Shown: positions 17,771 through 26,797, numbered from the stretch's first letter. The stretch: 42,756 bases of DNA from Saprospiraceae bacterium (GCA_019634045.1 JAHQWA010000047.1:1-42756), one strand, 5' to 3'. Notes: a model not told the origin generated them from the letters alone. Numbers and translations: made by a program.

Positions 17771-20700
17771 CTACTTGCCTATGTTGAAGTGTAGATATGT
17801 TCTAATTTCCCATTCCTGACCATCGTCGAAACCGGGTGCTTCTGGATCACAAATTGTCGTTCCGTCTACATCCAAAGCGGTAGTTGGACAATAGCGAGGT
17901 GAATAGCGATCCAAAGAACGCCAAGTGGCACGGATTCCTGCTCTGGTATCTGGTAGATCTATCCAATTAGGACTACCTAGCGTAGTAGAAAGATCAGCAC
18001 TTAGCTGCAAGGGGAAAGTTAAGTTGAAGTCGCGGTGATAGTCAAAGGGGCCCCAATCATTCACTTTAAACATCGTGGACACCTTGAGCTTGTTATAGAT
18101 CAGGCGGATATCTGTTCCAAAGCGTTCGATCAAACGAGGGTCGCTACCATTAGCCTGTGCATTACCACCATATACGTTGGCAATCACCCCAAATTTGGAA
18201 CTAATCTTAGATACGATACGCGCATGTGCTTCCCACAGGTCTCTGGCAGCCGGAGCACCAGGGAAAACGAAGAGGGTACGGCCATCACCAAAGATACCGA
18301 CACCAGCATCCATCGTAGTCGGTAGGTGACGATACACAAGACCAGCACTAACGGCCAGTTTAGCATCTTCCACCATATCGTTATCCCAAGAGTACATCCA
18401 AGAAGCGGGCGTTGGATCGTAAGTAAATAAAATCTCACCCGCAACTGTCTCCCGATTGGCTCTTACTGAGAATGGATCGTCAAGAATGTTTCTAGGTCTG
18501 CCCGGAGCAGATACGTCTCCTGGAATTGGAGCAACGATCGGTTTCTGCCACAAGAAATTCGGAGCAATCTGTAGATTACCCATTGAATAGGTGAAACCCG
18601 TTAAGAAGTTCATTTGGTTACCACTGCCGCTATCTTTTAACCTCCATCCGGTAAAAGTCTGCGTATAATCTGCTCCACCGTTAGCGACTAAGCCCATGGC
18701 GGCACCTTGTGCATACCAGTTGATCTTACCTGAAGTAAGCGTTAACTTAACCTTACCCCCCCAAGTATCTTTAGCTTGAATCTCGTCCTTATAAACCGCG
18801 GACTTGTCATCCTCATCATCAATGATTTGGAATTCTCTACCCACCAGTGGCTGTCCGCCCCACATACCTCCAAACTCAACCCCCAACGGACCTAAGTCCC
18901 TTTTGATGTGTAAGGTAGCTCTACGGGTTTGTGGCATCGGAATGGCAAACGAACTTACCGTATTACCGGGGCGATCCACATCTTCGTGGAAGATACCCGT
19001 CACATCATATTTGCCAAATTTTCGATGATATTTCAGTAGGATGGCTGGGTTCGCTCCCCACCAGAGTTCCGGTCCGAAAGCAATCTTGAATCCCTTCAAT
19101 TCTCGCTTCAACTCTGCCTCAAAACCGAAAGGCGCGGTACCATTGTAGATGTCAATGTTTGGCCCATAGTTGGCTTCTGGATACAGGCCAAAGAAGTCGC
19201 CTTCATATCCCCAATGGTAGTGACCTGTACGATAGAAACCTGTAAGGTCTGCCCATTTATGATTCCAGTTGAAATCCGCTCGATATACACTGAGTCGGTT
19301 AATATCTGGTAAACCAAGTCCGCCTTGGTTGGTATTGACTACACGGGAACGGCCTCGGTTTTCGTAGAAGATTTCGTTGATTGGGTTTTCCGCCACATTA
19401 CCCAATATGTTGAAAGAAACGTTCATCCGAACATCATTGTTGGGTTTTGCTTCTACTTCAAAGAAATAGGAAGCCATGTGATCAAAACCTAATTCATCAG
19501 GATAAGTTAGCGTAGTAGGATCAGGATCGACGGGCGTTCTGATTTTGTCTCCTCCGGTTATAAAAGTGGAGATCTCTGCTCTAAAGTCACTAATTCGAAC
19601 TTTCTTGGTTGACTCCGCAGATAAAGCCGCCTTGTCTCCCCTGGCGCGTGTCACGGCATCCATTAGGGCAATCTTGCCAAAATGGGCTCTCACGGATTCT
19701 CCACTTGCGTCGGTGGAGTAAGGATTGAATTCATGTGCCTGCTTCAAAGCATAATAAGCTGCTCTGGGATACAGTTGATACAATCCTCGGGAATCGGTTG
19801 GCCCCTTTGCACAGATTCCAAACCATTCCTCGTTCATATTATTTTCTCCTTCCTCAAAGTCACGTTCATATCCTCCGGCTCCCCAAGAGGCTGTATTGTC
19901 ATGAACATCTAGGTTTTTAGTTTGGCCGTATTTCCACCATCCATCACTAAACTGGAAGGTGAATCCACCGATGGAATTACCGGCACCACTTAGACCGGCT
20001 GCGTTATCATAAATTTCTTGCCAATTGTTCACCATGTAGTAGGCTTGGGACAACTGGTCTTCAGCATTGCTCCGCGCATTGAAGGCATCTGCGCCGAACT
20101 CCGTAAACAAGATAGGTTTCCCGTACTCCTGCCGTACTCGTTCAAAAGCATCACCAAAAGAAACACCCCTGTACATATTCGTTCCAAAAATATCCACGTC
20201 CTTACATTCTTCCACGATCAGTTCCATGAACAGCAAATCACCATTACAGATCGCTATTGGATGGCCTGTATCTATGCCTTTCATAGCGAGGGTGGCTTCA
20301 TTCATGAGCTTGTACATGGCCCGAGCGCGGGTAGTGGACTTTCGATCTTGAATGGGAATATCTTCGGTCTCAGCTCCCCCCCAGAATAGGCCGTAGTTGT
20401 TTTCATTGCCTAGCAAGTACAATAACAATCCAGGTGTACCCTTATACTGTTGGGCCATTTCCGTCACCTCTTTCATCAGTAGTTTTTTCACTCGAGGGTC
20501 AGCATATTCCGTATTGGCCACCCAAGATCCATCTAGGGTTAAACCATATCTTCCAAAGGCGTGATTAAGCATGGTATAAATACCATACTTTTCATGTATA
20601 TACCGAATCCAACGTGGTTGTATGCCCGTGTACACACGGATTACATTTACACCCATATTTTTCAAAAGAGACATTTCCTCATCCAAGGCTGCCCTAATGA

Positions 20701-20905
20701 CATCTTCTGGCTGCGTCCACAAACTATAAGTAACAGTAGTTCCAATTGGGAAGTAATCCCAGTTCATACCATTGACCATGAAATCTTTGCCGTTGACTAC
20801 GAGCTTCATTCCATCATCTGTAGTCACAACCGATACGTTATCAGCCTGAGCGGCCAAAGTGGTTGTGCATGCAAATAAGATTAATTGTAGAAGGATTTTT
20901 TTCAT
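17771..20905 (-). CDS. secreted clan GH-A glycosidase fused to a probable outer-membrane beta-barrel
   Basis: This 1044-aa product has an SPI signal (MKKILLQLILFACTTTLAAQA). Residues about 30-400 form a TIM-barrel glycosidase domain similar to GH2 catalytic domains, with GH72-like features: VNGKDFMVNGMNWDYFP, GVNVIRVYTGIQPRW, KYGIYTMLNHAFG, acid/base E168 in LLYLLGNENNYG, FGTNMYRG and nucleophile E269 in ILFTEFGADAF. Residues about 430-1044 carry no enzyme motif. They alternate polar and aromatic/hydrophobic residues in strand-like blocks (NFNILGNV, NWNHKWADLTGFYRTGHY, KYDVTGIFHEDV, FLTGFTYSMGNLQIAPNFLW, DIRLIYNKLKVSTMFKV) and end in TYLHFNIGK, as outer-membrane barrels do. The pairing would place a catalytic domain directly on a pore or anchor in the outer membrane. 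It is the first gene of the locus, next to the divergent regulator. Family and substrate are not certain. Confidence 0.75.
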   Translation of the reverse strand: MKKILLQLILFACTTTLAAQADNVSVVTTDDGMKLVVNGKDFMVNGMNWDYFPIGTTVTYSLWTQPEDVIRAALDEEMSLLKNMGVNVIRVYTGIQPRWIRYIHEKYGIYTMLNHAFGRYGLTLDGSWVANTEYADPRVKKLLMKEVTEMAQQYKGTPGLLLYLLGNENNYGLFWGGAETEDIPIQDRKSTTRARAMYKLMNEATLAMKGIDTGHPIAICNGDLLFMELIVEECKDVDIFGTNMYRGVSFGDAFERVRQEYGKPILFTEFGADAFNARSNAEDQLSQAYYMVNNWQEIYDNAAGLSGAGNSIGGFTFQFSDGWWKYGQTKNLDVHDNTASWGAGGYERDFEEGENNMNEEWFGICAKGPTDSRGLYQLYPRAAYYALKQAHEFNPYSTDASGESVRAHFGKIALMDAVTRARGDKAALSAESTKKVRISDFRAEISTFITGGDKIRTPVDPDPTTLTYPDELGFDHMASYFFEVEAKPNNDVRMNVSFNILGNVAENPINEIFYENRGRSRVVNTNQGGLGLPDINRLSVYRADFNWNHKWADLTGFYRTGHYHWGYEGDFFGLYPEANYGPNIDIYNGTAPFGFEAELKRELKGFKIAFGPELWWGANPAILLKYHRKFGKYDVTGIFHEDVDRPGNTVSSFAIPMPQTRRATLHIKRDLGPLGVEFGGMWGGQPLVGREFQIIDDEDDKSAVYKDEIQAKDTWGGKVKLTLTSGKINWYAQGAAMGLVANGGADYTQTFTGWRLKDSGSGNQMNFLTGFTYSMGNLQIAPNFLWQKPIVAPIPGDVSAPGRPRNILDDPFSVRANRETVAGEILFTYDPTPASWMYSWDNDMVEDAKLAVSAGLVYRHLPTTMDAGVGIFGDGRTLFVFPGAPAARDLWEAHARIVSKISSKFGVIANVYGGNAQANGSDPRLIERFGTDIRLIYNKLKVSTMFKVNDWGPFDYHRDFNLTFPLQLSADLSTTLGSPNWIDLPDTRAGIRATWRSLDRYSPRYCPTTALDVDGTTICDPEAPGFDDGQEWEIRTYLHFNIGK

Positions 20906-21007
20906 TGTATCTATATTTAGATCTTTGGTGCCATGTTGTTTTTCTCTGCCTCTCTCTAAAGTCCAAAACCCATCATGCCGAAATTCATACCATTACTGAT
21001 GCGATCT

Positions 21008-21093
21008 TCATCAAAATTAGAAGGATTTTAGCCCCCAAATGAATTATAGGACTCATCAAAATTTTCTCTAGACTTACACATAACTACATCAAA
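21008..21093. promoter_or_regulatory. candidate operator: repeated CATCAAA motifs in the divergent region
   Basis: The intergenic region 20906-21156 between the regulator and the glucan locus contains TCATCAAAATT twice (21008-21018 and 21053-21063, 45 bp apart) and a third CATCAAA at 21087-21093. The first copy overlaps the candidate -7 element of the minus-strand promoter. Direct repeats here are plausible binding sites for the adjacent LuxR-type regulator. The motif is short and AT-rich, so chance cannot be excluded. I see nothing else of note in the region apart from the promoter match and the regulator's ribosome binding site. Confidence 0.35.
21012..21039 (-). promoter_or_regulatory. candidate Bacteroidota promoter of the glucan locus
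   Basis: On the minus strand TTTG (21039-21036), a 16-bp spacer and TAATTTTG (21019-21012) match the Bacteroidota consensus TTTG/TTG...TAnnTTTG. The spacer is about one base shorter than usual. It lies about 107 bp upstream of the ATG at 20905, leaving a 5' leader of roughly 100 nt. This is the only full match I found ahead of the nine-gene run, so it may drive the whole locus. Confidence 0.5.
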
Positions 21094-21156
21094 TGGACTT
21101 TTCTCGAAACATAAATGACTGATTTATAGTTACATTCATAGTCAAAGGAATTGCAC

Positions 21157-24030
21157 ATGCACTTTTTTCATTACACCCGTAGAATTCTGCCTATTTGCCT
21201 AATACTGGTCATTTTGCCGTGTTGGTTATATGGCTACTTTGCCAAATATCCTATTCAAAATTTCACTCCTACAGAATATAAAGCAGGTATTCAAAACATT
21301 GATTTCGCCCAAAATCGGGATATGACCCTTTTTGTGGCGAATAATTTAGGGGTGCTTTCCTTCAATGGAATTGCCTGGAAAACACATGATTTTAAGACTG
21401 GAAAAAAGAAAAGATCACTCGCCTTTGATGAACGTATCAACCGCCTCTATGTGGGGTCACAAGGAGAATTTGGTTACTTTGAAAGCAACTGGCAATATGT
21501 TTCCTTAGTGGACAAGATTCCGTCGGACGCTATGGACTTTGATGAAGTTTGGGATGTTTTTCTCTTACAAGACAAGGTCTACTTTTGCACCTTTAAGGGC
21601 ATCTACATCTTTGATGGAAACACGATAAAAGTCCTACGTCATCCCGAAGGGCTAGAGCGTTCTTTCTATACCAATGGGAAGTTATTCACACAAAATCAAA
21701 AGGGGCAGCTTTTTGAAGTAGAGGGAGATGAGCTGGTTAGCACCTATGCCCAAAGTATAAAAGGACAGATCATTGCCGGAGTGATCCAGCAGGATGAAGG
21801 ATATTTGCTGTTTTACAATTCCGGGCAGATAGAGTTTTCTACTGCCATTAGCGTATCCACCCGTTACCCGGTCCTAATGGAAGCACTTCGAGAGACCTAT
21901 GTGAATCACGTACTACAGCTGTCTGATACGCGATTGGCCATCTCTACCCAAACCGCCGGCCTCTTTCTTTTCGACCTCCGAGAAAACACCTTAGAAAGGA
22001 TTAGCACACAAGAAGGTTTAGCTTCCAATGCCTGCCTCCGATCTTTTCAGGACTATTTTGGCAATCTGTGGATTGGCATGCAAAATGGTTTGGCACTCGC
22101 ACATATCAACTCCCCGATGCGTTTACTTAATCAGGAGATCAATATTCAAGGGAGCGGCTACGAAGCCTTTGAAACCGACGAGGGAACCTACTATACCACC
22201 TCCAACGGCATCTACTATTTGGCGCGCGGAGAGCGTCAATCCCAGTTCCTTTCCGGAGTGGAAGGCCCCGCCTATGGGATGGAGGAGATTGCAGGAAAAA
22301 TATATGCGGGCCATCACACGGGGCTTTTCCTGCTTGAAGATGGAAAAGCAACCCGAATAGCGTTAACGGATGGACTTTGGAAAGTGAAACAGCTGAGATC
22401 AAGACCTGAATTTGCCATCGGCGGAACCTACTCTGGCCTATACCTATTTCGTATTGATCAAAATAAAGGTTTAGTGGCGATGCAAAAGATACAGGGTTTT
22501 GATGCTTCGAGTAGGTTCTTTGAAGAAGATCAAGCTGGCAAAATCTGGGTTGGTCAATACTACAAGGGCTTATATCAACTGGAGTTATCGGCGGATCTAA
22601 CCCAAACTACTGTAAAACCGGTGTCGCAAGACTCGGATTTACCCATCGACGAACAAATCATCCTCAGTAGTATCGATGATGATCTCTATCTCGCCACCAA
22701 TGTAGGTCTATATCAACTTCAGGCTAACAGTGGTTTGATTCAAAATGCGGAGCTGTTCACCGACAACATCGGCCTTGAGCCGGTCTACCTCCTTGAGCAG
22801 GACAATAAAAACCATGTGCATGTCTTAACGGATAACACGGTAGGCTTTTTCAAACGGATCAGCAATAATAACTATGCTTACGTTCCATCCTCCTTGTACC
22901 AATTGCGGTATCATCTTAATAATGATCTGCTGCATGCTTCAATCAACATAAAGGATGGCGTCCTGTTTTCTGCCAACGAAGGCTTCATTCAGTACAACCC
23001 GGCCTTGGAGGATCCGCTAAAGGTTGGACAATCACTGGTGCTACAGCACGTGTATAGCGTAACGAAAAACACAGAATTATATGCTCGCCAACCTTTTGCC
23101 GAAAAGGCAGAACATGTCGAGAAATTAGTCATTGGCGCACAGGATAAGGTGTTAAAGATCGAAGTAGAATCTTTCCAATTTAATGATCCTACCAACCAAC
23201 AATTCAGGTATTTCTTAAAGGGATTGGATGAAGAATTCGGAGAGTGGACAGAATCTGCCACGAAGGAATACACCAATCTGAGAGAAGGTACTTATGAATT
23301 CACGGCCCAAACCCGTAATTATCTGGGACAAATAGCCAGTAGCCCTACTGTTTTATTGAAGGTCCAACCACCCTTTCATCGGAGTACCCTTGCCAAGACC
23401 ATATACATATTGCTTGGCCTTGGCAGCCTCTTCTCCATCTTTCGATTCCAAAGAGGGCGCTACCAACGCAAAGCCAACAGGATTGAGGAAGCTAAACAAG
23501 TAGAACTCGCTGCCAAGCAACAGAAATTGATTGAGGTTGAACAGGAAAAGGAACAAGAGCTCCAGCAATTGAAGGAAGAGAAAATGCAAAGCGAGTTACA
23601 ACATGTGAATAATCTGCTGGCCGCTTCTACCATGAACCTCGTGGTAAAAAACGAATTCATCGAATCTATCAAAGAGGAGTTGCAGGCGGTAAAAGAGAAA
23701 GGAAGAAACGTAGAAACCAAACAGGCTTTGGAAAGACTCGTCAAAGAGATCGACACAACCCTTCGTCTACAGGAAGACTGGGAACAGTTCGAATACCATT
23801 TCAATAAGGTACACCGTGATTTTCTCACCCGCCTGAGAACGGACTTCCCCGACCTCTCCCCGAACGAACAGAAACTTTGCGCCTTCTTACGCCTCAACCT
23901 CAACACCAAGGAAATCGCTAATCTCCTCCATATCTCTCTGCGAGGCGTAGAGGTAGCACGCTATCGACTACGGAAGAAGTTGCACCTGGAAAAGGGACAG
24001 AATTTATCGAAGTTTATTTTGGAGTATTAG
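21157..24030 (+). CDS. membrane-spanning propeller/Y_Y_Y sensor with cytoplasmic LuxR-type HTH regulator
   Basis: The ATG at 21157 is preferred over the upstream TTG because AAAGGAA (21144-21150) sits 6 nt before it, giving 957 aa. Order of parts: N-terminal signal/anchor helix (about 8-28), a long periplasmic two-propeller sensor with Reg_prop-like repeats (about 40-650; FGNLWIGMQNGLA, AGKIWVGQYYKGLY), a Y_Y_Y domain (about 673-735), one TM helix (about 745-762), a Glu/Lys-rich coiled coil (about 765-885) and a LuxR/GerE-type HTH (about 897-957; LSPNEQKLCAFLRL, TKEIANLLHISLRGVEVARYR). No histidine kinase or receiver is present, so the sensor and DNA-binding parts are in one protein. Divergent placement beside the glucan genes suggests it senses glucan oligosaccharides and activates the locus. 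The ligand is inferred. Confidence 0.9.
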   Translation: MHFFHYTRRILPICLILVILPCWLYGYFAKYPIQNFTPTEYKAGIQNIDFAQNRDMTLFVANNLGVLSFNGIAWKTHDFKTGKKKRSLAFDERINRLYVGSQGEFGYFESNWQYVSLVDKIPSDAMDFDEVWDVFLLQDKVYFCTFKGIYIFDGNTIKVLRHPEGLERSFYTNGKLFTQNQKGQLFEVEGDELVSTYAQSIKGQIIAGVIQQDEGYLLFYNSGQIEFSTAISVSTRYPVLMEALRETYVNHVLQLSDTRLAISTQTAGLFLFDLRENTLERISTQEGLASNACLRSFQDYFGNLWIGMQNGLALAHINSPMRLLNQEINIQGSGYEAFETDEGTYYTTSNGIYYLARGERQSQFLSGVEGPAYGMEEIAGKIYAGHHTGLFLLEDGKATRIALTDGLWKVKQLRSRPEFAIGGTYSGLYLFRIDQNKGLVAMQKIQGFDASSRFFEEDQAGKIWVGQYYKGLYQLELSADLTQTTVKPVSQDSDLPIDEQIILSSIDDDLYLATNVGLYQLQANSGLIQNAELFTDNIGLEPVYLLEQDNKNHVHVLTDNTVGFFKRISNNNYAYVPSSLYQLRYHLNNDLLHASINIKDGVLFSANEGFIQYNPALEDPLKVGQSLVLQHVYSVTKNTELYARQPFAEKAEHVEKLVIGAQDKVLKIEVESFQFNDPTNQQFRYFLKGLDEEFGEWTESATKEYTNLREGTYEFTAQTRNYLGQIASSPTVLLKVQPPFHRSTLAKTIYILLGLGSLFSIFRFQRGRYQRKANRIEEAKQVELAAKQQKLIEVEQEKEQELQQLKEEKMQSELQHVNNLLAASTMNLVVKNEFIESIKEELQAVKEKGRNVETKQALERLVKEIDTTLRLQEDWEQFEYHFNKVHRDFLTRLRTDFPDLSPNEQKLCAFLRLNLNTKEIANLLHISLRGVEVARYRLRKKLHLEKGQNLSKFILEY

Positions 24031-24052
24031 GTTGGAGTTTGAAACTCCAACC
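24030..24052. terminator. hairpin between convergent genes
   Basis: GGTTGGAGTTT (24030-24040) and AAACTCCAACC (24042-24052) form a perfect 11-bp inverted repeat around one base, starting at the last base of the regulator's stop codon. No U-run follows on either strand. Placement between converging genes (regulator and L,D-transpeptidase) fits a bidirectional stop or 3' stabiliser. Confidence 0.55.
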
Positions 24053-24095
24053 AATTAGTATTAAGTCCAATAAAGAACCGCGAATAGCTGATGTT

Positions 24096-25028
24096 CTATC
24101 TTTTGCTAGTTTTTCTACGGTAGATGTTTCTTAATCTTACTGTATCCTGCTTTTCATCTAGCACCTCTACATCATATCGGAAAACCACTTTTGTACCAAC
24201 TGGCGCATGATAGTATAGTAACCAGGAATCCGCCTCCCCAAGCCCTATACAACCATTGGAGTAAGCCTTTCCGAGGGTCTTGGGGTTAGACGTGGGATGG
24301 ATCAAATGACCATAGCGAATATCGTCCAAAATAGGTTCCAACCATGGTATCTGGGGCATACGAGTCCGTTGGCCATCATCTCTTTTAGTGGTGTAATACC
24401 TTTTTCCATTACTTGGGTTAATGAAAATGGGATCGCGTTCTATCCTATATATATAACCTACACCAGTGGCAGTGCGAAGATCTACCTCTCTCCCGGCCAA
24501 GGCCAGGTATTTACGCTCATTCCTCCCCACTCGCACCTGCATGCTATGCTTTACTATTCCGCGCTCTTTTATTCTCAGTTTGTATTCTGGAATATTGACA
24601 TCAATGACCGTCTGGTCTCTGTCATCACAAAGTTGTAGCGTCATTAAACTATCCGGTATAAAGAGCGTGTCCCCGAAATTAAGGATAGGAAGAAGTCGGT
24701 TATCATAAACAAATTCACCCTGAGCAGTCGAGCGATAATAATCCGTGTTTTGCAATCGATCGATCACCCAATCATTGGTTTGAATCAATATGTGTTCATC
24801 CATCTTATAATTCAGTAGCGTGTCATACTTGTTGATTACAGAATCTAGAAATTGAAAATATTGCCCAAGGCTTATGGGATGGCCAATGACTTCATACAAA
24901 AGGGCTGCTTCCGTAGTATCCTGTTCTTCCAAAACCTCTTCCTCCCCTATCGGCAAAGGTTCCACTTGCTTTTTCGTACAAGCGATCGAGCAGAACATCC
25001 CAATCAAAATCAAATGGAGCCACTTCAT
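24096..25028 (-). CDS. L,D-transpeptidase (YkuD) family lipoprotein
   Basis: This 310-aa protein has an SPII signal ending in MFCSIAC (Cys17) and a Glu-rich linker. A domain of unclear nature (about 45-135; ends in a LysM-like LNFGDTLFIP) is followed by a YkuD catalytic domain (about 150-290). The signature is complete: H244 in GHLIHPTSNP and the nucleophile C260 in AYSNGCIGLGEAD. Such enzymes form 3-3 cross-links in peptidoglycan or attach proteins to it, using a Cys acyl-enzyme in the periplasm. It is divergent from the Mla-type lipid transport genes, so the two units may share a control region (25029-25208) and an envelope-maintenance role. Whether it cross-links, attaches or trims cannot be told from sequence. 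Confidence 0.9.
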   Translation of the reverse strand: MKWLHLILIGMFCSIACTKKQVEPLPIGEEEVLEEQDTTEAALLYEVIGHPISLGQYFQFLDSVINKYDTLLNYKMDEHILIQTNDWVIDRLQNTDYYRSTAQGEFVYDNRLLPILNFGDTLFIPDSLMTLQLCDDRDQTVIDVNIPEYKLRIKERGIVKHSMQVRVGRNERKYLALAGREVDLRTATGVGYIYRIERDPIFINPSNGKRYYTTKRDDGQRTRMPQIPWLEPILDDIRYGHLIHPTSNPKTLGKAYSNGCIGLGEADSWLLYYHAPVGTKVVFRYDVEVLDEKQDTVRLRNIYRRKTSKR

Positions 25029-25148
25029 ACTGTGTTTTTGTAGTTCATCTTGTGATACCTACAAAATGATCGATCTCTGCTTCCCTTGAGTTGATTATCG
25101 TCACAGCCTCTACTGATGTCTATCAGCCGAATTCAAGGATATACCGAC

Positions 25149-25156
25149 TATTTTTG
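25149..25156 (+). promoter_or_regulatory. candidate -7 element (TAnnTTTG) for the Mla-type operon
   Basis: TATTTTTG at 25149-25156 matches the Bacteroidota -7 consensus exactly. No TTTG or TTG is found at the expected -33 distance, so the match is half a promoter. It lies 53 bp before the ATG of the permease gene in the divergent region with the L,D-transpeptidase. Confidence 0.4.
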
Positions 25157-25208
25157 AAGAAATGGCTGTTCAAGAGCCACTTATAGTGTACCATCCTATC
25201 AATAATCT

Positions 25209-25982
25209 ATGGCTGCAATTCCTAAAGCACTCAAAAACTACTTCGATCAGACTGGCGACATCAGCCTTTTTGCCTGGCGATTTATGCGAGAAGCCTTCCG
25301 CCGCCCTTTTGAGTTCAGGGAATTACTGCGACAGTGTTATATCATTGGCTATAACTCGCTTTTCCTGGTCATTACGACGGGTTTCATCATGGGTGTGGTA
25401 CTAACCCTACAGATACGGCCTACCATGATCGAGTTTGGGGCAGTTTCCTATATGCCACAATTGGTGGGCATTGCCATCGTGAGAGAAATTGGTCCGGTCG
25501 TAACTGCATTAATCTGCGCTGGGAAGATTGGTTCTAGCATCGGTGCGGAATTAGGTTCGATGAAAGTAACGGAGCAAATTGATGCCATGGAAGTATCAGG
25601 TACCAACCCCTTCAAGTACCTCGTCGTTACCCGAATTTGGGCGTGCATTCTGATGCTGCCTTTATTGGTGATTGCAGCAGATGCGATTGGCCTCTGGGGC
25701 TCTTTTCTGGTAGAAACCACGAAAGGCGAAGTTAGCGTCAGATTATACTTCAATCGGGTATTCGCTACGCTCCATTTTGGTGACTTAATCCCCGCTACCT
25801 TGAAGACCTTCTTTTTCGGCTTGGCTATAGGAGTCGTTGGCTGTTATAAAGGATATCACTCAAAGAAGGGGACTGAAGGAGTAGGTCGAGCAGCCAACTC
25901 TGCGGTTGTAGTAGCTAGTCTACTACTCTTTGTAATCGACTTCCTAGCCGTACTGGTAGCCGATATATTTTTCGAAATCTAA
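25209..25982 (+). CDS. mlaE: MlaE-type ABC transporter permease
   Basis: This 257-aa inner-membrane permease of the MlaE family takes part in phospholipid (or related lipid) trafficking between inner and outer membranes. The family core is clear: about five or six TM segments, with REIGPVVTALICAGKIGSS, AELGSMKVTEQIDAMEV and a cytoplasmic coupling region around GTNPFKYLVVTR. The end, VVVASLLLFVIDFLAVLVADI, is also typical. It starts a three-gene unit with the ATPase gene 4 bp downstream and the MCE-domain gene after that, the usual MlaE-F-D order. No mlaB- or mlaC-like gene follows, as is common in Bacteroidota. The direction of lipid flow cannot be inferred. Confidence 0.93.
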   Translation: MAAIPKALKNYFDQTGDISLFAWRFMREAFRRPFEFRELLRQCYIIGYNSLFLVITTGFIMGVVLTLQIRPTMIEFGAVSYMPQLVGIAIVREIGPVVTALICAGKIGSSIGAELGSMKVTEQIDAMEVSGTNPFKYLVVTRIWACILMLPLLVIAADAIGLWGSFLVETTKGEVSVRLYFNRVFATLHFGDLIPATLKTFFFGLAIGVVGCYKGYHSKKGTEGVGRAANSAVVVASLLLFVIDFLAVLVADIFFEI

Positions 25983-25986
25983 GCAT

Positions 25987-26796
25987 ATGGGAGCAAAAAC
26001 GGTCACAACAGAACGTCAAAAGTGGTTCCAAAATCAGGAGACCGAGGAAGAAGAAGCTTCCCTAATTCGAATTAGGGGAGTGAAAAAAGCGTTCGGTAGC
26101 AATCAGGTGCTGCGTGGCTTTGATTTGGACCTATTCCCCAATGAGAATGTCGTGATCGTTGGGAAATCAGGCTCGGGCAAGTCTGTGCTCATCAAGTGCC
26201 TGGTTCGTCTCGTGGAAGTGGATGAGGGGGAAGTAAGGGTATTAGGAAAATTCATTCCCTCTTTGGACCAGGAAGAACTAGATCAGATCAGAGCCGATGT
26301 CGGTTTTCTCTTTCAAGGAAGTGCATTGTATGATTCGATGACCGTAAGAGAAAATCTACAATTCCCCTTGCGACGCCATAGTCAACGCATGCAAGGCCAA
26401 GATGAAGATCAATTGATTAAGGAAGCCCTAGAAAACGTGGGGCTAGCTCATGCCATTGATCTCATGCCAGCTGAATTGTCTGGAGGTATGAAACGCAGGA
26501 TTGCCCTAGCGCGAACGCTAATTCTACAGCCGAAGGTCATCCTATATGATGAGCCAACCAGCGGCTTAGATCCCATAACAGCGAATGAAATCATACAACT
26601 CATTCTAAATATCCAGAAGACCTTTCATACGGCCTCTTTAATCATCACACACGATATGGACTGTGCACGTGTCATCTCTAATCGCATGGTCATTTTGCAA
26701 GAAGGTATCAACTATGCGGAAGGTACCTACGAAGAACTATCAGTATCAACAGATCCGAAGGTAAAGGCATTCTTTAAAGAAGTACAAAATAGGTAA
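25987..26796 (+). CDS. mlaF: MlaF-type ABC transporter ATPase
   Basis: This 269-aa ABC ATPase has Walker A GKSGSGKS (59-66), a Q-loop FLFQGSAL (about 107-114), the ABC signature LSGGM (164-168), Walker B VILYDEP (184-190) and a switch His in IITHDMD. The N-terminus carries an extra 25-residue Glu-rich polar extension before the ABC fold. The SALYDSMTVREN segment after the Q-loop is typical of MlaF/Ttg2A proteins. It would energise the MlaE permease encoded 4 bp upstream and work with the MCE protein encoded 1 bp downstream. The tight spacing indicates one mRNA. Confidence 0.93.
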   Translation: MGAKTVTTERQKWFQNQETEEEEASLIRIRGVKKAFGSNQVLRGFDLDLFPNENVVIVGKSGSGKSVLIKCLVRLVEVDEGEVRVLGKFIPSLDQEELDQIRADVGFLFQGSALYDSMTVRENLQFPLRRHSQRMQGQDEDQLIKEALENVGLAHAIDLMPAELSGGMKRRIALARTLILQPKVILYDEPTSGLDPITANEIIQLILNIQKTFHTASLIITHDMDCARVISNRMVILQEGINYAEGTYEELSVSTDPKVKAFFKEVQNR

Positions 26797-26797
26797 G

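Noticed and set aside
17771..20905. TonB-dependent receptor (SusC-like)
   Set aside because: There is no plug domain, TonB box or carboxypeptidase-like domain; the N-terminus is a TIM-barrel glycosidase.
2678..20905. Beta-glucan biosynthesis locus
   Set aside because: No glycosyltransferase or polymer export gene is present; the content is degradative apart from possible transglycosylase activity of the GH17 proteins.
23460..23909. Minus-strand open frame of 149 codons opposite the regulator's coiled coil
   Set aside because: The Ser/Leu/Cys-rich composition is the complement of Glu/Lys-rich coiled-coil codons, and no homology is visible.
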